In this document: piece after piece, positions 18,578 to 26,816 of the stretch
Numbering within the stretch: position 1 is the stretch's first letter
Layout: each line of letters begins with the position of its first letter
Origin: Candidatus Woesearchaeota archaeon
Lineage (GTDB): Archaea; Nanobdellota; Nanobdellia; Woesearchaeales; JAFGLG01
Reading direction: 5' to 3'
NCBI GenBank assembly: GCA_016928155.1
Contig: JAFGLG010000009.1
Location: forward strand, 123,688-187,687
DNA length: 64,000 bases
Position numbers and translations under genes: made by a program
The notes under the pieces: generated by a model
Told to the model about the DNA's origin: nothing
What the model saw: the letters and a program-made list of their open reading frames with translations, nothing else
The model's database searches: none

Positions 18578-19111
18578 TTATTTACAATCTTCTGGACAAT
18601 TACAATCATTTTCTAAGTAAACACCCCCATCACAGTTTCCATCCCCACATTTAAAACAAGCCATTCTTGATGCACCTATCGTACTCGGTGTCACAGAACA
18701 ATCTTTTTCATAATGGGCAATTTTTATTGCTTTTAATCCGGGGCAACATGATTCAGAATTATCCAAATCCACTGTCTGATAATCCCTGATACACGGTTTT
18801 TCTTCACCAGTACAATCTTCTGGGCAGTTACACTTATTCTCTTCATGTTCAGTATTGCAAACACCATTACCACAAGGTGCGCAAATTGATAATCCACCTA
18901 TGGAAATAGGTCCGGGACACTCACCTTGATATCCTCCCTGCCCATTGATTGGTTTTAGGCCATTACAGCAAATTTCATTTGGGATGGGGATTGTGTTACC
19001 CTCTGAGGAACATGATTTTACTGATGGCTTGTTTCTAATAACAAAAGCCCCGATTGAGATAATGCTAATCATTAATAAAATGAAGATAAATGTGATTGTT
19101 TTTTTGCTCAT
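18578..19111 (-). CDS. Secreted/anchored disulfide-rich protein with CGNGVC...CNCPEDC repeats
   Basis: 177 residues. An N-terminal hydrophobic segment (ITFIFILLMISIISIGAFVI) acts as signal or anchor. The outside part repeats a module: CC-x-G-L-K-(P/A)-I ... CGxGxC ... E-N-x-C-NCPEDC, present twice (around residues 45-105 and 115-176). This motif is common in secreted proteins of DPANN archaea; its function is not known to me. A TTATAAAG box about 25 bp upstream marks the promoter. Base composition is more AT-rich than that of the giant gene. Confidence 0.75.
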   Translation of the reverse strand: MSKKTITFIFILLMISIISIGAFVIRNKPSVKSCSSEGNTIPIPNEICCNGLKPINGQGGYQGECPGPISIGGLSICAPCGNGVCNTEHEENKCNCPEDCTGEEKPCIRDYQTVDLDNSESCCPGLKAIKIAHYEKDCSVTPSTIGASRMACFKCGDGNCDGGVYLENDCNCPEDCK

Positions 19112-19233
19112 ATAGATATAAATAAGTGGATTCTTTATAAAATTTACTTACAGCTGGTTTGTAATTGCACATAATCCAGATTCATCATCACAGAGAAGGT
19201 GTAAATTTTAACCCATCCTGAAGCTTACTTTCT

Positions 19234-19262
19234 GATATAAATAGAGGCATCACATTTGTGAT
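19234..19262 (+). promoter_or_regulatory. TATA box followed by a palindromic operator-like site
   Basis: GATATAAATAG (19234-19244) is followed at 19249-19262 by ATCACATTTGTGAT, a 6-bp inverted repeat around TT. The palindrome sits where transcription would start, a position suited to repression of the gene at 19271. Confidence 0.5.
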
Positions 19263-19270
19263 TTTTGGTG

Positions 19271-20404
19271 ATGCAAATGAAAGCCATAAATTGGACAATA
19301 ATCTTGATATTTTTGGCCAGCTGTGTGACAGCCTCAATGCCATATCCAGCCCAAGGATTTGGAGTGAGCGAATATTATTCAGTATATTTTGACGGAGAGG
19401 GAGAAGCCACAGTAGGAGCAAAACTGCAAGTAACTGATTATGATGGAAAGCTTGAGAAGATAACAATAGAGGTGCCAGGACAATCAAGGATGATACATAC
19501 ACTCCAAAGAGTCGGCGCGGGATATTCCAAGATAGAATACAACAAAGAGACCCTATCAAAATCAGTGAAGTACACACTCTATCTTGAAGATGAACTGGAA
19601 GAAGGAGAGATGGGAGATATAATACTCTACTATAAAGCAACAGGATATGCAGATGAGAAGTTAGGGGTGTTCGGGTTTGACTTCGAAAGCATCAAATGGA
19701 AGTATGACACAGATTATGCAAGAGTGGCTGTGAATGTCGGGCCAGATTTGTATCTCAAAGGAGGGGAGAGCAGGATAGACTATCGGCAGAACCTTGTCTC
19801 ATTCGAAGCAGCATCAACAAAGATGGATTCTGCTGCGATAGAAGGATTCGGCAATTCAATAACATACCAAAGCGGGTATGTAAAGGAAGCAAGAGGACTT
19901 GATCCATGGGAGAGCTTCCATGTAGAAGGGGAATACTCAAAGAGCCGGTTCTCAATCCACAAAGGAAAGATAATATTAGGCCTTCTAGGAACATGCATAG
20001 TAGTGTGGCTGCTTGTGCTGATTATTGGAAAGATAAAATTAAGAAAGCCAAGGAGCAAGACTGTCAGAGTGATAGGAGCTGGGGCAGCATCTGCGTTTTT
20101 ATTCACAATCAGCTGGAGCCTGATGTACTACTCGATCAGGTGGATGGACAGGATGATGAGAAGCAGGCAAGAAGAGCTCATCATGCCACTGATTGCTGTG
20201 ATGGCAGCAGGGCTGATGCTTGCAATAGTGTTCGGACCACCAATCTATATCGGACTGAGATATGGATTTGGGAGTGGATTGATGACATTCATCTCATTCA
20301 TTGCAGCATTATTCCTGATAATAATATTTCTGGTTGTCTTCATTAATGGAAGCAGCCATATAGGGCCGATGCATGCAGTTGCTGAAATAGCAATGAGTGT
20401 CTAG
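19271..20404 (+). CDS. Membrane protein with extracytoplasmic domain and four C-terminal helices
   Basis: 377 residues from ATG 19271, preceded by GGTG; the TTG at 19265 and ATG at 19277 are alternatives. A signal peptide (WTIILIFLASCVTA) leads into a beta-rich exterior domain of about 210 residues (EYYSVYFDGEGEATVGAKL...), then about four membrane helices from residue 240 on (ILGLLGTCIVVWLLVLII; AASAFLFTISWSL; LIAVMAAGLMLAIVF; FISFIAALFLIIIFLVVF). The layout resembles DUF2207-type membrane proteins, but I am not sure of the family. Convergent with the redox trio; TCGACTAAACG-type repeats lie in the gap after it. Confidence 0.65.
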   Translation: MQMKAINWTIILIFLASCVTASMPYPAQGFGVSEYYSVYFDGEGEATVGAKLQVTDYDGKLEKITIEVPGQSRMIHTLQRVGAGYSKIEYNKETLSKSVKYTLYLEDELEEGEMGDIILYYKATGYADEKLGVFGFDFESIKWKYDTDYARVAVNVGPDLYLKGGESRIDYRQNLVSFEAASTKMDSAAIEGFGNSITYQSGYVKEARGLDPWESFHVEGEYSKSRFSIHKGKIILGLLGTCIVVWLLVLIIGKIKLRKPRSKTVRVIGAGAASAFLFTISWSLMYYSIRWMDRMMRSRQEELIMPLIAVMAAGLMLAIVFGPPIYIGLRYGFGSGLMTFISFIAALFLIIIFLVVFINGSSHIGPMHAVAEIAMSV

Positions 20405-20453
20405 ACGCGACTAAACGGCAGCAGAGAAGGTGAGGGATTAGTCGATTAGACGC

Positions 20454-20651
20454 TCATTCGCTATGATCACAGAAACCAGAATCATCTGCATCAATAAACC
20501 TGTTGCATGAACCAGGAGCAGGATCAAGAGCCATACCAAAAGGACAGGATGATTGCGGCTCTGGAGCTGAGGGCCCGGTGACTTCTGCAGCAGTGCAGCC
20601 TGCCAATAATATCATGCAAACAATAAGAATGGGCGCGACTAAACGGATCAT
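20454..20651 (-). CDS. Small lipoprotein with DxDxxGxCD motif
   Basis: 65 residues. ATG 20651 is chosen because GGAGGT lies six bases upstream and it opens a signal peptide ending in a lipobox (MILLAGC); it overlaps the stop of the upstream gene (ATGA). The mature end reads CPFGMALDPAPGSCN...DADDSGFCDHSE, a Cys motif I associate with membrane redox proteins (cytochrome b561/4Fe-4S-linked); that link is from memory and moderate. Last gene of a three-gene membrane operon. Confidence 0.7.
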   Translation of the reverse strand: MIRLVAPILIVCMILLAGCTAAEVTGPSAPEPQSSCPFGMALDPAPGSCNRFIDADDSGFCDHSE

Positions 20652-20902
20652 TGAGACCTCCTGAAGAATGATCTTGTCATTGCAGCAATCCATCCCCAAT
20701 GGAGGATCAGATGGACAAGGACAAGAAGACCCATGACAACACCAGACAAATCATGAACAGGGTTGATAATCCTGAAATCAACCCAGCCAAAGATGATGCC
20801 AAACTTCACAGCCAAGAACTTTATGAGACCTGTGAAGAAAACCAGGAAAAAAGAAATTGCCAGCAGGAGATCTACAAAGTAATTGAGCTTAGCCCTATTC
20901 AT
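20648..20902 (-). CDS. Cytochrome b561/DUF4405-like small membrane protein
   Basis: 84 residues with two hydrophobic helices: LLLAISFFLVFFTGLIKFL and SGVVMGLLVLVHLILHWGW. The second helix is flanked by H-D-L-S-G and contains V-H-L-I-L-H-W, spacing typical of heme-b ligands in DUF4405/b561-type proteins. It overlaps both neighbours by four bases, so the three genes form one translationally coupled operon, plausibly a small electron-transfer unit at the membrane. Confidence 0.65.
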   Translation of the reverse strand: MNRAKLNYFVDLLLAISFFLVFFTGLIKFLAVKFGIIFGWVDFRIINPVHDLSGVVMGLLVLVHLILHWGWIAAMTRSFFRRSQ

Positions 20903-21180
20903 CTTTTCATCAACTCTTTCATCATCCCAGGGATGTCCTTCTTTGAGATATCATCAGTCTTCTTTGCCACAGCAAACAATGGAAGACCCAGGACCATGAT
21001 GATCGCAAGAAAAAGGCCCATGCCGAACTGGAAATCAATGCCCTTGTAGATGCCGAAGATGATAATAACTGCAAAAAGGAAAGAGACAAGAACAACATTC
21101 CTTATGATGCGCTCATAATGGTCATACCTTATCCAAAGATCAAACAATCTCAACACAAAAACCTTATCCTGCTTGTTCAT
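20899..21180 (-). CDS. Two-helix membrane protein of unknown function
   Basis: 93 residues. ATG 21180 is taken over GTG 21189 because AGGGTGAT sits just ahead of it. Two membrane helices (VVLVSFLFAVIIIFGIY and MGLFLAIIMVLGLPLFAV) follow a basic N-terminal region (LRLFDLWIRYDHYERIIRN). No His pair for heme is seen. It heads the operon with the b561-like protein and the Cys lipoprotein. Confidence 0.6.
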   Translation of the reverse strand: MNKQDKVFVLRLFDLWIRYDHYERIIRNVVLVSFLFAVIIIFGIYKGIDFQFGMGLFLAIIMVLGLPLFAVAKKTDDISKKDIPGMMKELMKR

Positions 21181-21259
21181 GCATATCACCCTTCTTTCAA
21201 TGCCAAAACATCATTCCCAAAATATTATTTTAAAATAATATTATCAATCACTTTGCCAA

Positions 21260-21778
21260 TCACTTCGATAGCTTCTCAAAGAGATGCACAAAGACATCCT
21301 TCGGGACATCAAGGCCGGCTGCAACAAAAGCTTCAGCCAAGGCCTTAGGCCTCTTATCATCATACTCATCATATCTGCCTGGAAGCCTGAAATTATACAG
21401 ATTCGAGATGGTGTGCTCATTCATGTGACCCTCATTGATCTTCAGGGACACAGGCTTTGAGTTCTCCCTGATCATCCTGGCATCCTTGTCATAATGATAG
21501 CCATCCAGATGGACTTTCTCATCAATCATGAAGCCATGCTGGGAAAGCTCAAAAAGAACAAGGTCACCCACTATCTTATCATAATCATTCTCAGAAATAT
21601 ATGCCTGGATATCCTTGTTTATGAAGCTCGAGAAATCCTTCTTTGCCTTGGGAAGCTCAACAGTCCTGCCAAGATACTTGAGTGTCTTCTGCCGGGCAGT
21701 CTTCCGCTTCTTGTCCCATGTATTGGAGACAAGATAAGAATACCGCACCCCCTTTATCTTCTTCAATCTCACAAACAT
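21260..21778 (-). CDS. Conserved archaeal protein of unknown function
   Basis: 172 residues. The N-terminal ~45 residues (MFVRLKKIKGVRYSYLVSNTW ... KYLGRTVELP) resemble a short basic module seen at the start of many archaeal proteins and some IS-type transposases. The remainder is mixed alpha/beta with ISNLYNFRLPGRYDEYDDKR and no catalytic motif I can name. No transposase catalytic domain follows, so it is not called a mobile element. Confidence 0.6.
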   Translation of the reverse strand: MFVRLKKIKGVRYSYLVSNTWDKKRKTARQKTLKYLGRTVELPKAKKDFSSFINKDIQAYISENDYDKIVGDLVLFELSQHGFMIDEKVHLDGYHYDKDARMIRENSKPVSLKINEGHMNEHTISNLYNFRLPGRYDEYDDKRPKALAEAFVAAGLDVPKDVFVHLFEKLSK

Positions 21779-21846
21779 TTTCTGGCTTAGGCACCAGTCC
21801 TTTTAAAAAGGTTATTGTTTTGGAGAATATAAAAGAAAATGAAAAA

Positions 21847-22947
21847 TCAAAATTTGAAGCGCTTCTCAAGCCTTATTGCAGAGTTGATGTCCCCAGAATC
21901 TAAGTCCTGGGAAAGCTCTAATCTAACCTGGAGATCATCCCTGGTGTAACCGCCGATGAGACCGGCAGATCTTGTGTGCGAATCAGGATCCCTGACATCT
22001 GAGTATGAAGCGCCAAGCCAGAATCTGCCGCGGACAAACTTCAACACTTCTCCGCTGACATCTCTTGTGCCTTCGGATGGGCTGATATATCTAAATCTCA
22101 AACAGAGATCCTTACCTCTCTGATCCATCTCCGGCACAATGTACCTGAATGGGTTAGATGCGATGAACTCAGCATCATTGCCCATGAGATCATCATCCAA
22201 CATCCCTATTGAATCCCCGAGCGTAAGGGCATCAACACCAGTTGAATCCAAGGAAGCATCCACACCATAAATCCTCAGATCAGAACACCGGCCTCTTGTA
22301 AAGAATGCCTTGAAGACAGGTCCATGGTCGTTCGGCATGGAAACAACGTAAGTGTCTGAGCTGTTGCGATGCGCATAACCCAAGAAAACAGGATCGAAGA
22401 AGATGAATGCATCACCCCTGAACTCATCCTTGCCACCCTGCCTGTTGATGAGTGCATCAAAGCCATAAACACCATCCCTGAACTGCACACCACCAAAAGC
22501 TGCATCGGAATCAGGCAAATCTGCGTGACCTGCAACAATGGTGAGCTGCCTGATAGGTGAGTAGAGCAGCTTGAATACTGGGCTTGAATCCCCCGCTGTA
22601 TCAGAGGCAACAGCCTTTAGTGTAAGGTCATTCAGTTTCAGATCCAAAGCACCTGTTGAGGTGTCTGAATCTGTGTGATGCTCTGCACCTATCTTGAAAC
22701 CATCTGCAGTGTAAAGCAAGGTGGTTGCGGACTCCAGATTCAAAGGAGTATCAACCACAGTCTCCCAGACCCTGAACTCATCTGCATGAGCTGAAGGCAC
22801 AAGATCTGCCCTTAGAAGCTGGCCAGCAAAAGGAATGGCAAATGTAGCAGCTAAGGCAAGTGATGCGGCCTTCCTAGCCAGACCATAATAAGCATCCTTA
22901 ACATTGTGATATAATCCACTTAGCTGGTTTTGGGTTTTGTTGACCAT
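21847..22947 (-). CDS. Secreted beta-rich protein, porin-like in appearance
   Basis: 366 residues from ATG 22947 (the upstream TTG-type extension to 22995 overlaps the promoter). An unusually long N-terminus leads to a signal peptide (ARKAASLALAATFAIPFAG) with an AHA-DE cleavage-like site. The mature part has alternating-hydrophobic strands (RFWLGASYSDV, LIGGYTRDDLQVRLELSQDL) and ends in IRLEKRFKF with a terminal Phe. This pattern recalls outer-membrane barrels of bacteria, which are not established in archaea, so the resemblance may only mean a soluble beta-sandwich. Divergent from a TrmB regulator with shared ATATTTAAATATT promoter DNA at 22970-22985. Confidence 0.6.
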   Translation of the reverse strand: MVNKTQNQLSGLYHNVKDAYYGLARKAASLALAATFAIPFAGQLLRADLVPSAHADEFRVWETVVDTPLNLESATTLLYTADGFKIGAEHHTDSDTSTGALDLKLNDLTLKAVASDTAGDSSPVFKLLYSPIRQLTIVAGHADLPDSDAAFGGVQFRDGVYGFDALINRQGGKDEFRGDAFIFFDPVFLGYAHRNSSDTYVVSMPNDHGPVFKAFFTRGRCSDLRIYGVDASLDSTGVDALTLGDSIGMLDDDLMGNDAEFIASNPFRYIVPEMDQRGKDLCLRFRYISPSEGTRDVSGEVLKFVRGRFWLGASYSDVRDPDSHTRSAGLIGGYTRDDLQVRLELSQDLDSGDINSAIRLEKRFKF

Positions 22948-23010
22948 TGTAGAGTAGTTAATAATTTGGGGAATATTTAAATATTTGTTCTCCAATTATA
23001 GATACCAAAA

Positions 23011-23727
23011 ATGGATGTTTCAATATTTGAAGAAATAGGATTCACAAATGCAGAGACCAAAGTATATCTGGCGCTGCTGGAACTAGGGAACACAACAGCG
23101 GGCCCTGTACTGAAAAAAACAGGATTACAAAATTCAGTAGTGCATCTAACATTGAAGAAACTTGTGGGAAAAGGGTATGTCAGCTTTGTGCTCAAAGGCA
23201 AGAGAAGATATTATCAGGCAGCGGATCCTAAACACATACTGACATCAATAAAGGAAAGAGAGAGAAAATTCCAATCAATATTGCCTGAATTGGAATTAAA
23301 AAGAGAAATGAGCACAAATCTGCCAGAAGCAGAAGTATATGAAGGCCTGGCAGGATTCAAGAACATGATATATGATGCGGTGGGATCCTTGAAGAAAGGG
23401 GATGAATGGCTGTTCTTCAGCTTCTATTCTGAGGACCAAAAATATGATATTGTACATGAATTCTACAAGAACCTAGATGAAGCAAGACTACAGAAAGGAG
23501 CAATAGTCAAGGGGCTTCTACCAAAACACATACAAATAAGAGAGCGAGGGGCAAAGGTCAAACTTAAGATTGCGGATTTCCCGATATTGACCAATATCAC
23601 AATACTCAAAGACAGGGTGCTGTTCACGCCGTTCGGGGAGAAGCCTATAAGCTTCATGATCAAATCAGGAGAACTGTCAAATATGTTCATAAATTATTTT
23701 TATGAAATATGGAACAAGGTGGATTGA
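23011..23727 (+). CDS. TrmB-family transcriptional regulator
   Basis: 238 residues. The N-terminal winged helix matches TrmB (FEEIGFTNAETKVYLALLEL, GPVLKKTGLQNSVVHLTLKKL, wing FVLKGKRRYYQAADP), followed by a coiled linker and a C-terminal effector-like domain (EVYEGLAGFKNMIYDAV ... ILKDRVLFTPFGEKPISFMI), the extended TrmB architecture. ATG 23011 lies within a compact divergent promoter with the beta-rich secreted gene, a likely target. It is followed within two bases by the Nudix gene, suggesting an operon. Confidence 0.85.
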   Translation: MDVSIFEEIGFTNAETKVYLALLELGNTTAGPVLKKTGLQNSVVHLTLKKLVGKGYVSFVLKGKRRYYQAADPKHILTSIKERERKFQSILPELELKREMSTNLPEAEVYEGLAGFKNMIYDAVGSLKKGDEWLFFSFYSEDQKYDIVHEFYKNLDEARLQKGAIVKGLLPKHIQIRERGAKVKLKIADFPILTNITILKDRVLFTPFGEKPISFMIKSGELSNMFINYFYEIWNKVD

Positions 23728-23728
23728 G

Positions 23729-24166
23729 ATGAAAAAAATGGAGAGACCGGGAGTCGGACTGGGAGTGGTCATTGAAAAAGAGGGCAAGATAGTCCTTGGC
23801 AAAAGAACTAACACCCATGGAGATGAGATGTGGTGCTGCCCAGGGGGACATCTGGAGCTCAATGAGAGATTCGAGGAATGCGCAAAACGGGAAGCAAAAG
23901 AAGAGACAGACATGGATATCGGAGAGGCAGAATGCTTCGGGATCACAAATGACCTAGTCAAGGAATGGGGCACACATTATATCACAATATGCATGAAAGC
24001 AACACAATTCAAAGGCAAGCCAAAGGTGATGGAGCCTGATAAATTCATTGAGGTTGGCTGGTATCCATTGGACAATCTGCCGAAGCCTCTCTTCCCTCCA
24101 ACAAGGAAGATGATCGGATTATTCAAATCAGGAGGAGTCTTCAACAAAGATGAGCAAGAAGCATAA
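23729..24166 (+). CDS. Nudix hydrolase
   Basis: 145 residues. ATG 23729 follows the TrmB stop with GGTGGATTGAG as ribosome-binding site. The Nudix box is complete: G-H-L-E-L-N-E-R-F-E-E-C then AKREAKEETDMDI, giving the REx2EE metal-binding core. Hydrolysis of a nucleoside diphosphate derivative (MutT/ADP-sugar-like) is expected; the WCCPGGH context resembles NTP-cleaning members. Its 3' end overlaps the AK6 gene by 17 bp. Confidence 0.85.
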   Translation: MKKMERPGVGLGVVIEKEGKIVLGKRTNTHGDEMWCCPGGHLELNERFEECAKREAKEETDMDIGEAECFGITNDLVKEWGTHYITICMKATQFKGKPKVMEPDKFIEVGWYPLDNLPKPLFPPTRKMIGLFKSGGVFNKDEQEA

Positions 24167-24698
24167 AGTCATCACAGTCACAGGGACGCCAGGGACAGGC
24201 AAGACAACCATAGCCAAGAGGCTCGCAAAGATGTCAGGATCCAGGTATGTTGATGTAAATCAGATAATCAGAAAAGAGAGACTGAGCGAAGGCTTTGATC
24301 GCAAAAGGAGATGCAAGATAATAGATGCAAAGAGACTGAATAAGGCGCTGATCAAGGCAATCAGGGAATCAGAAAAAGGGTTAGTCATTGATTCTCATCT
24401 TTCACATTACCTCCCAAAGAAATATGTGGATCTTTGCATTGTCACGAGATGTGATATAAAAACCTTGAACAGAAGACTGAAGAAAAGGGGATACACCAAG
24501 GCCAAGATCAGAGAGAACCTGAATGCAGAGATATTTGACACAATATGGCTTGAAGCAAGACAGGTTAGGCACCATGTAATCAGTGCTTATACAAGCAATA
24601 GGTGGGTTATATCTCACTTTCTATCAGATTTTGACAAATTTATTAAAGGGAAAGGCAGCTTAAAAAAGGAATATAAAAAGGGAAAAATAGGGGTGTAA
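24150..24698 (+). CDS. Fap7/AK6-type adenylate kinase
   Basis: 182 residues. Walker A VTGTPGTGKTT near the N-terminus, then DSHLSHYLPKKYVDLCIVTR, LKKRGYTKAKIRENLNAEIFD, the signature of the AK6/Fap7 family. The family acts as NMP kinase/ATPase in late small-subunit ribosome maturation (with uS11). The C-terminal tail is a basic extension (KKEYKKGKIGV). Start ATG 24150 lies inside the Nudix gene. Confidence 0.85.
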   Translation: MSKKHKVITVTGTPGTGKTTIAKRLAKMSGSRYVDVNQIIRKERLSEGFDRKRRCKIIDAKRLNKALIKAIRESEKGLVIDSHLSHYLPKKYVDLCIVTRCDIKTLNRRLKKRGYTKAKIRENLNAEIFDTIWLEARQVRHHVISAYTSNRWVISHFLSDFDKFIKGKGSLKKEYKKGKIGV

Positions 24699-24699
24699 A

Positions 24700-25437
24700 A
24701 TGGGTTTATTTGACCTATTCAGAAAAAAAGAGACAGCAGAAATCGTCAATAAGGATGATATGCACTATGCATTCACAAAAGTCAAATATGATGTCTCTAA
24801 TATAAATAATTGGCTAAATTATCTTCATTCTGAAAATAAAGATGCAAAAAACACTTTACATGAGCTAAAGCAAGGACATTTCATCTCTAAAACAGACATA
24901 GAGCATTTGAAAGGATGGATTGATCATTTCAACCAATTTAATGGCCAGATGATTGGTTATATAAAGGAATTAAACCATAATTTAGGGGAGCTTAACTCTC
25001 ACTTTTCACATATTTCTACTGAAATTGAGGCTCTAAAAGCACAAAAAGGAGTTCCTGAGCATGAGAAAGAGGCTATAAAACATGAATTAAAGGCACATAT
25101 TACAGAATTCTTAGAGCAGGAACTCTCTAAAAGGCCCATAGAGAAGGCCCCGGAACCTATATCCCCACCTGTCAAAACAGCTCCTGAAGGGGTATTAGAC
25201 GAGTTTAGACGGGATCTGAGCATATCTGAGAAGACCATACTTCTTGAGCTCTGCAAGACAGAAAAAGGCCTTACCTATAAGGATCTGGCTATTCTGACCA
25301 ATAAGAGCCCAAATACTGTCAAAAACCAGATAAACAGCATAAAGAACAAAGGATTCCCCCTAAAAGAGCATATAAGCCTTAAAGGAAAGGTATTTTACCT
25401 TGAAGAGCGCTTAAAGAAGATACTTCTAAACAGCTAA
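24700..25437 (+). CDS. Coiled-coil protein with C-terminal winged helix, DNA-binding candidate
   Basis: 245 residues. Residues ~20-130 form long amphipathic coiled coils (HYAFTKVKYDVSNINNWL, LNHNLGELNSHFSHISTEIE). A Pro-rich hinge (EKAPEPISPPVKTAPEG) joins to a C-terminal HTH/winged helix (SEKTILLELCKTEKGLTYKD, LTNKSPNTVKNQINSIKNKG). GGGGTG precedes ATG 24700, one base after the AK6 stop. Codon use is more AT-rich than upstream genes. It is directly followed by the palindrome array at 25442-25683, which it may bind; that is inference from position only. Confidence 0.65.
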   Translation: MGLFDLFRKKETAEIVNKDDMHYAFTKVKYDVSNINNWLNYLHSENKDAKNTLHELKQGHFISKTDIEHLKGWIDHFNQFNGQMIGYIKELNHNLGELNSHFSHISTEIEALKAQKGVPEHEKEAIKHELKAHITEFLEQELSKRPIEKAPEPISPPVKTAPEGVLDEFRRDLSISEKTILLELCKTEKGLTYKDLAILTNKSPNTVKNQINSIKNKGFPLKEHISLKGKVFYLEERLKKILLNS

Positions 25438-25441
25438 TCGC

Positions 25442-25683
25442 GTTTAGTCGACTAGTTTGGCGTTTAAACGCGTCTAAACGGCTTTAACCTATTAATATTT
25501 AGTTCTCAAGACATATGGAGCAACTTTATAAAATATAATTGTTTAGTCGACTAAACGGGTTTAGTCGTATCAATAGGCTTTATAGGCTCTATAATGGCTT
25601 AATTATTGAGACAAGACTGAGACAAGTATAGTCGACTATGGTCGACTAGTCGACTAAATTAGACGCGATTAGTCGTTTAGACG
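25442..25683. repeat. Array of GTTTAGTCGACTAAAC-type palindromes
   Basis: Three clusters about 90 bp apart carry a common palindrome: GTTTAGTCGACTAGTTT plus CGTTTAAACG and CGTCTAAACG (25442-25480); the perfect 16-mer GTTTAGTCGACTAAAC (25541-25556) followed by GTTTAGTCG; and TATAGTCGACTATGGTCGACTAGTCGACTA with TTAGACGCGATTAGTCGTTTAGACG (25627-25683). Related copies TAGACGCGACTAAACGG and TTAGTCGATTAGACGC lie at 20402-20453, 5 kb away, in the gap between two convergent genes. No gene overlaps the main array. Possible roles: partition/centromere-like site, operator cluster, or replication-related iterons. Confidence 0.75.
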
Positions 25684-25689
25684 GGCTGT

Positions 25690-26352
25690 TTTGATGGTTT
25701 TTATTATTTCTAGGATATATGGATTGGAGAATATATTAGATCTGCCACTTTAAATCTTTTCCATATAGAAGAATATTTATTATCCATATTTCTTAATTTC
25801 AATATAGTAAATAATATTGATCAAAAAAGTATGGATTTGAACAAAAAAGCAAGGTTTCTTGATGAAATTTTGAAGATATTATTTTCCATAATGTAAATAA
25901 TATAGGTTGAGTGGATTATGCTAAATAATTAATTTCTATATAGATAATAACAAAAATCACACTAATTTCCAACCTAGAGATATACTCAGTTTAAAGGATC
26001 AGAAAAGACAAAGAGTGAGGAGTTATGGATAGCTTAGAGATATTCCTGATATTCTCATGAAATCCCATCTAAGGCCTTTATGTGGTGTATGAACAAGGCT
26101 AACTAGGCAAATTTGATCTAGAAATATATTATTTTCAATATTATAAACAATAAAAGTGAGGTCTAGATATATGAAAATAATTAAGATGAATATCAAACAA
26201 AGGACATGAAAAATCAATAAAATAGTTAAATTTCAATATAGAAATTATAAAAAGTGAGAGTTAAATGAATAATATGACTCACAATTGACGCAAAAATGAG
26301 GGAAAATAGGGTCGAGATAGGAAAATGAGGATAGAAGAGCTGAGAAGGTGGA
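25690..26352. other. Non-coding AT-rich region with diffuse repeats
   Basis: About 660 bp without a convincing gene. The motif AATTTCAATATAG occurs at 25795-25807 and 26229-26241 with degenerate variants near 25877, 25932 and 26131; AAAAGTGAG recurs near 26151 and 26251. An antisense frame of 64 codons (26023-26217) is hydrophobic low-complexity and is not accepted. No tRNA or recognised ncRNA is seen. Confidence 0.5.
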
Positions 26353-26799
26353 TCACTTATGATAAGGGTGGTTATTGATGATTGTGAGGGCGCGGTATAG
26401 TTGTTCAGCGAGAATTAGGCGGCTCAAATCATGAGAAAAGGTCAATTTTGACAGTGAAAAGGCGAAATGTGAGAGTTCCCTGACTTTTGTGTCCCATCCA
26501 TAAGGGCCTCCGATGAGAAAAGATGAATCAGGGTGGGTCTTCAGAAGGTCTGCCAGCTGATCAGAGGTCAATTCTTTGCCTTTTGGATCCATGCAAACAA
26601 CGTAATTTGAGGTCTTTTCAATATATCTAGATGCGGATTCAGCTTCTGAAGCCTGAATCTTCATGGGATTCTTGTCCTTTGCTTCTTTAAGCTCTATTGA
26701 ACTCACTTTTGAGAATCTTGATATGCGTTTCAGATAATCCTGATAAAGAATCCTGAGATTCTGATTCTTAATCTTGCCAAAAGCAACAATCTCAATCAT
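26353..26799 (-). CDS. rlmH: 23S rRNA (pseudouridine1915-N3)-methyltransferase RlmH
   Basis: 148 residues, the usual RlmH length. SPOUT-fold knot motifs are clear: SSFLIGGPYGWD for AdoMet binding and LTFSHDLSRLILAEQLYRAL ending NNHPYHK, the family signature. Methylates the pseudouridine at position 1915 in helix 69 of 23S rRNA. It follows the histone gene on the same strand with a 17-bp gap, so the two are probably co-transcribed. Confidence 0.92.
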   Translation of the reverse strand: MIEIVAFGKIKNQNLRILYQDYLKRISRFSKVSSIELKEAKDKNPMKIQASEAESASRYIEKTSNYVVCMDPKGKELTSDQLADLLKTHPDSSFLIGGPYGWDTKVRELSHFAFSLSKLTFSHDLSRLILAEQLYRALTIINNHPYHK

Positions 26800-26816
26800 A
26801 AAAAAGAAAAAGTGAG

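Noticed and set aside
20633..20646. GCGCGACTAAACGG as another member of the palindrome family
   Set aside because: It encodes residues 2-6 of a lipoprotein signal peptide and lacks the second half of the palindrome; probably chance.
21260..21778. Transposase call based on the N-terminal KYLG-type module
   Set aside because: No DDE or other catalytic domain, no terminal inverted repeats around the gene.
25442..25683. CRISPR array
   Set aside because: Repeats are palindromes of differing length without regular spacers; no cas genes in the window.
26023..26217. 64-codon antisense frame in the AT-rich desert
   Set aside because: Low-complexity Ile/Phe/Leu sequence expected from AT-rich DNA, no start context.
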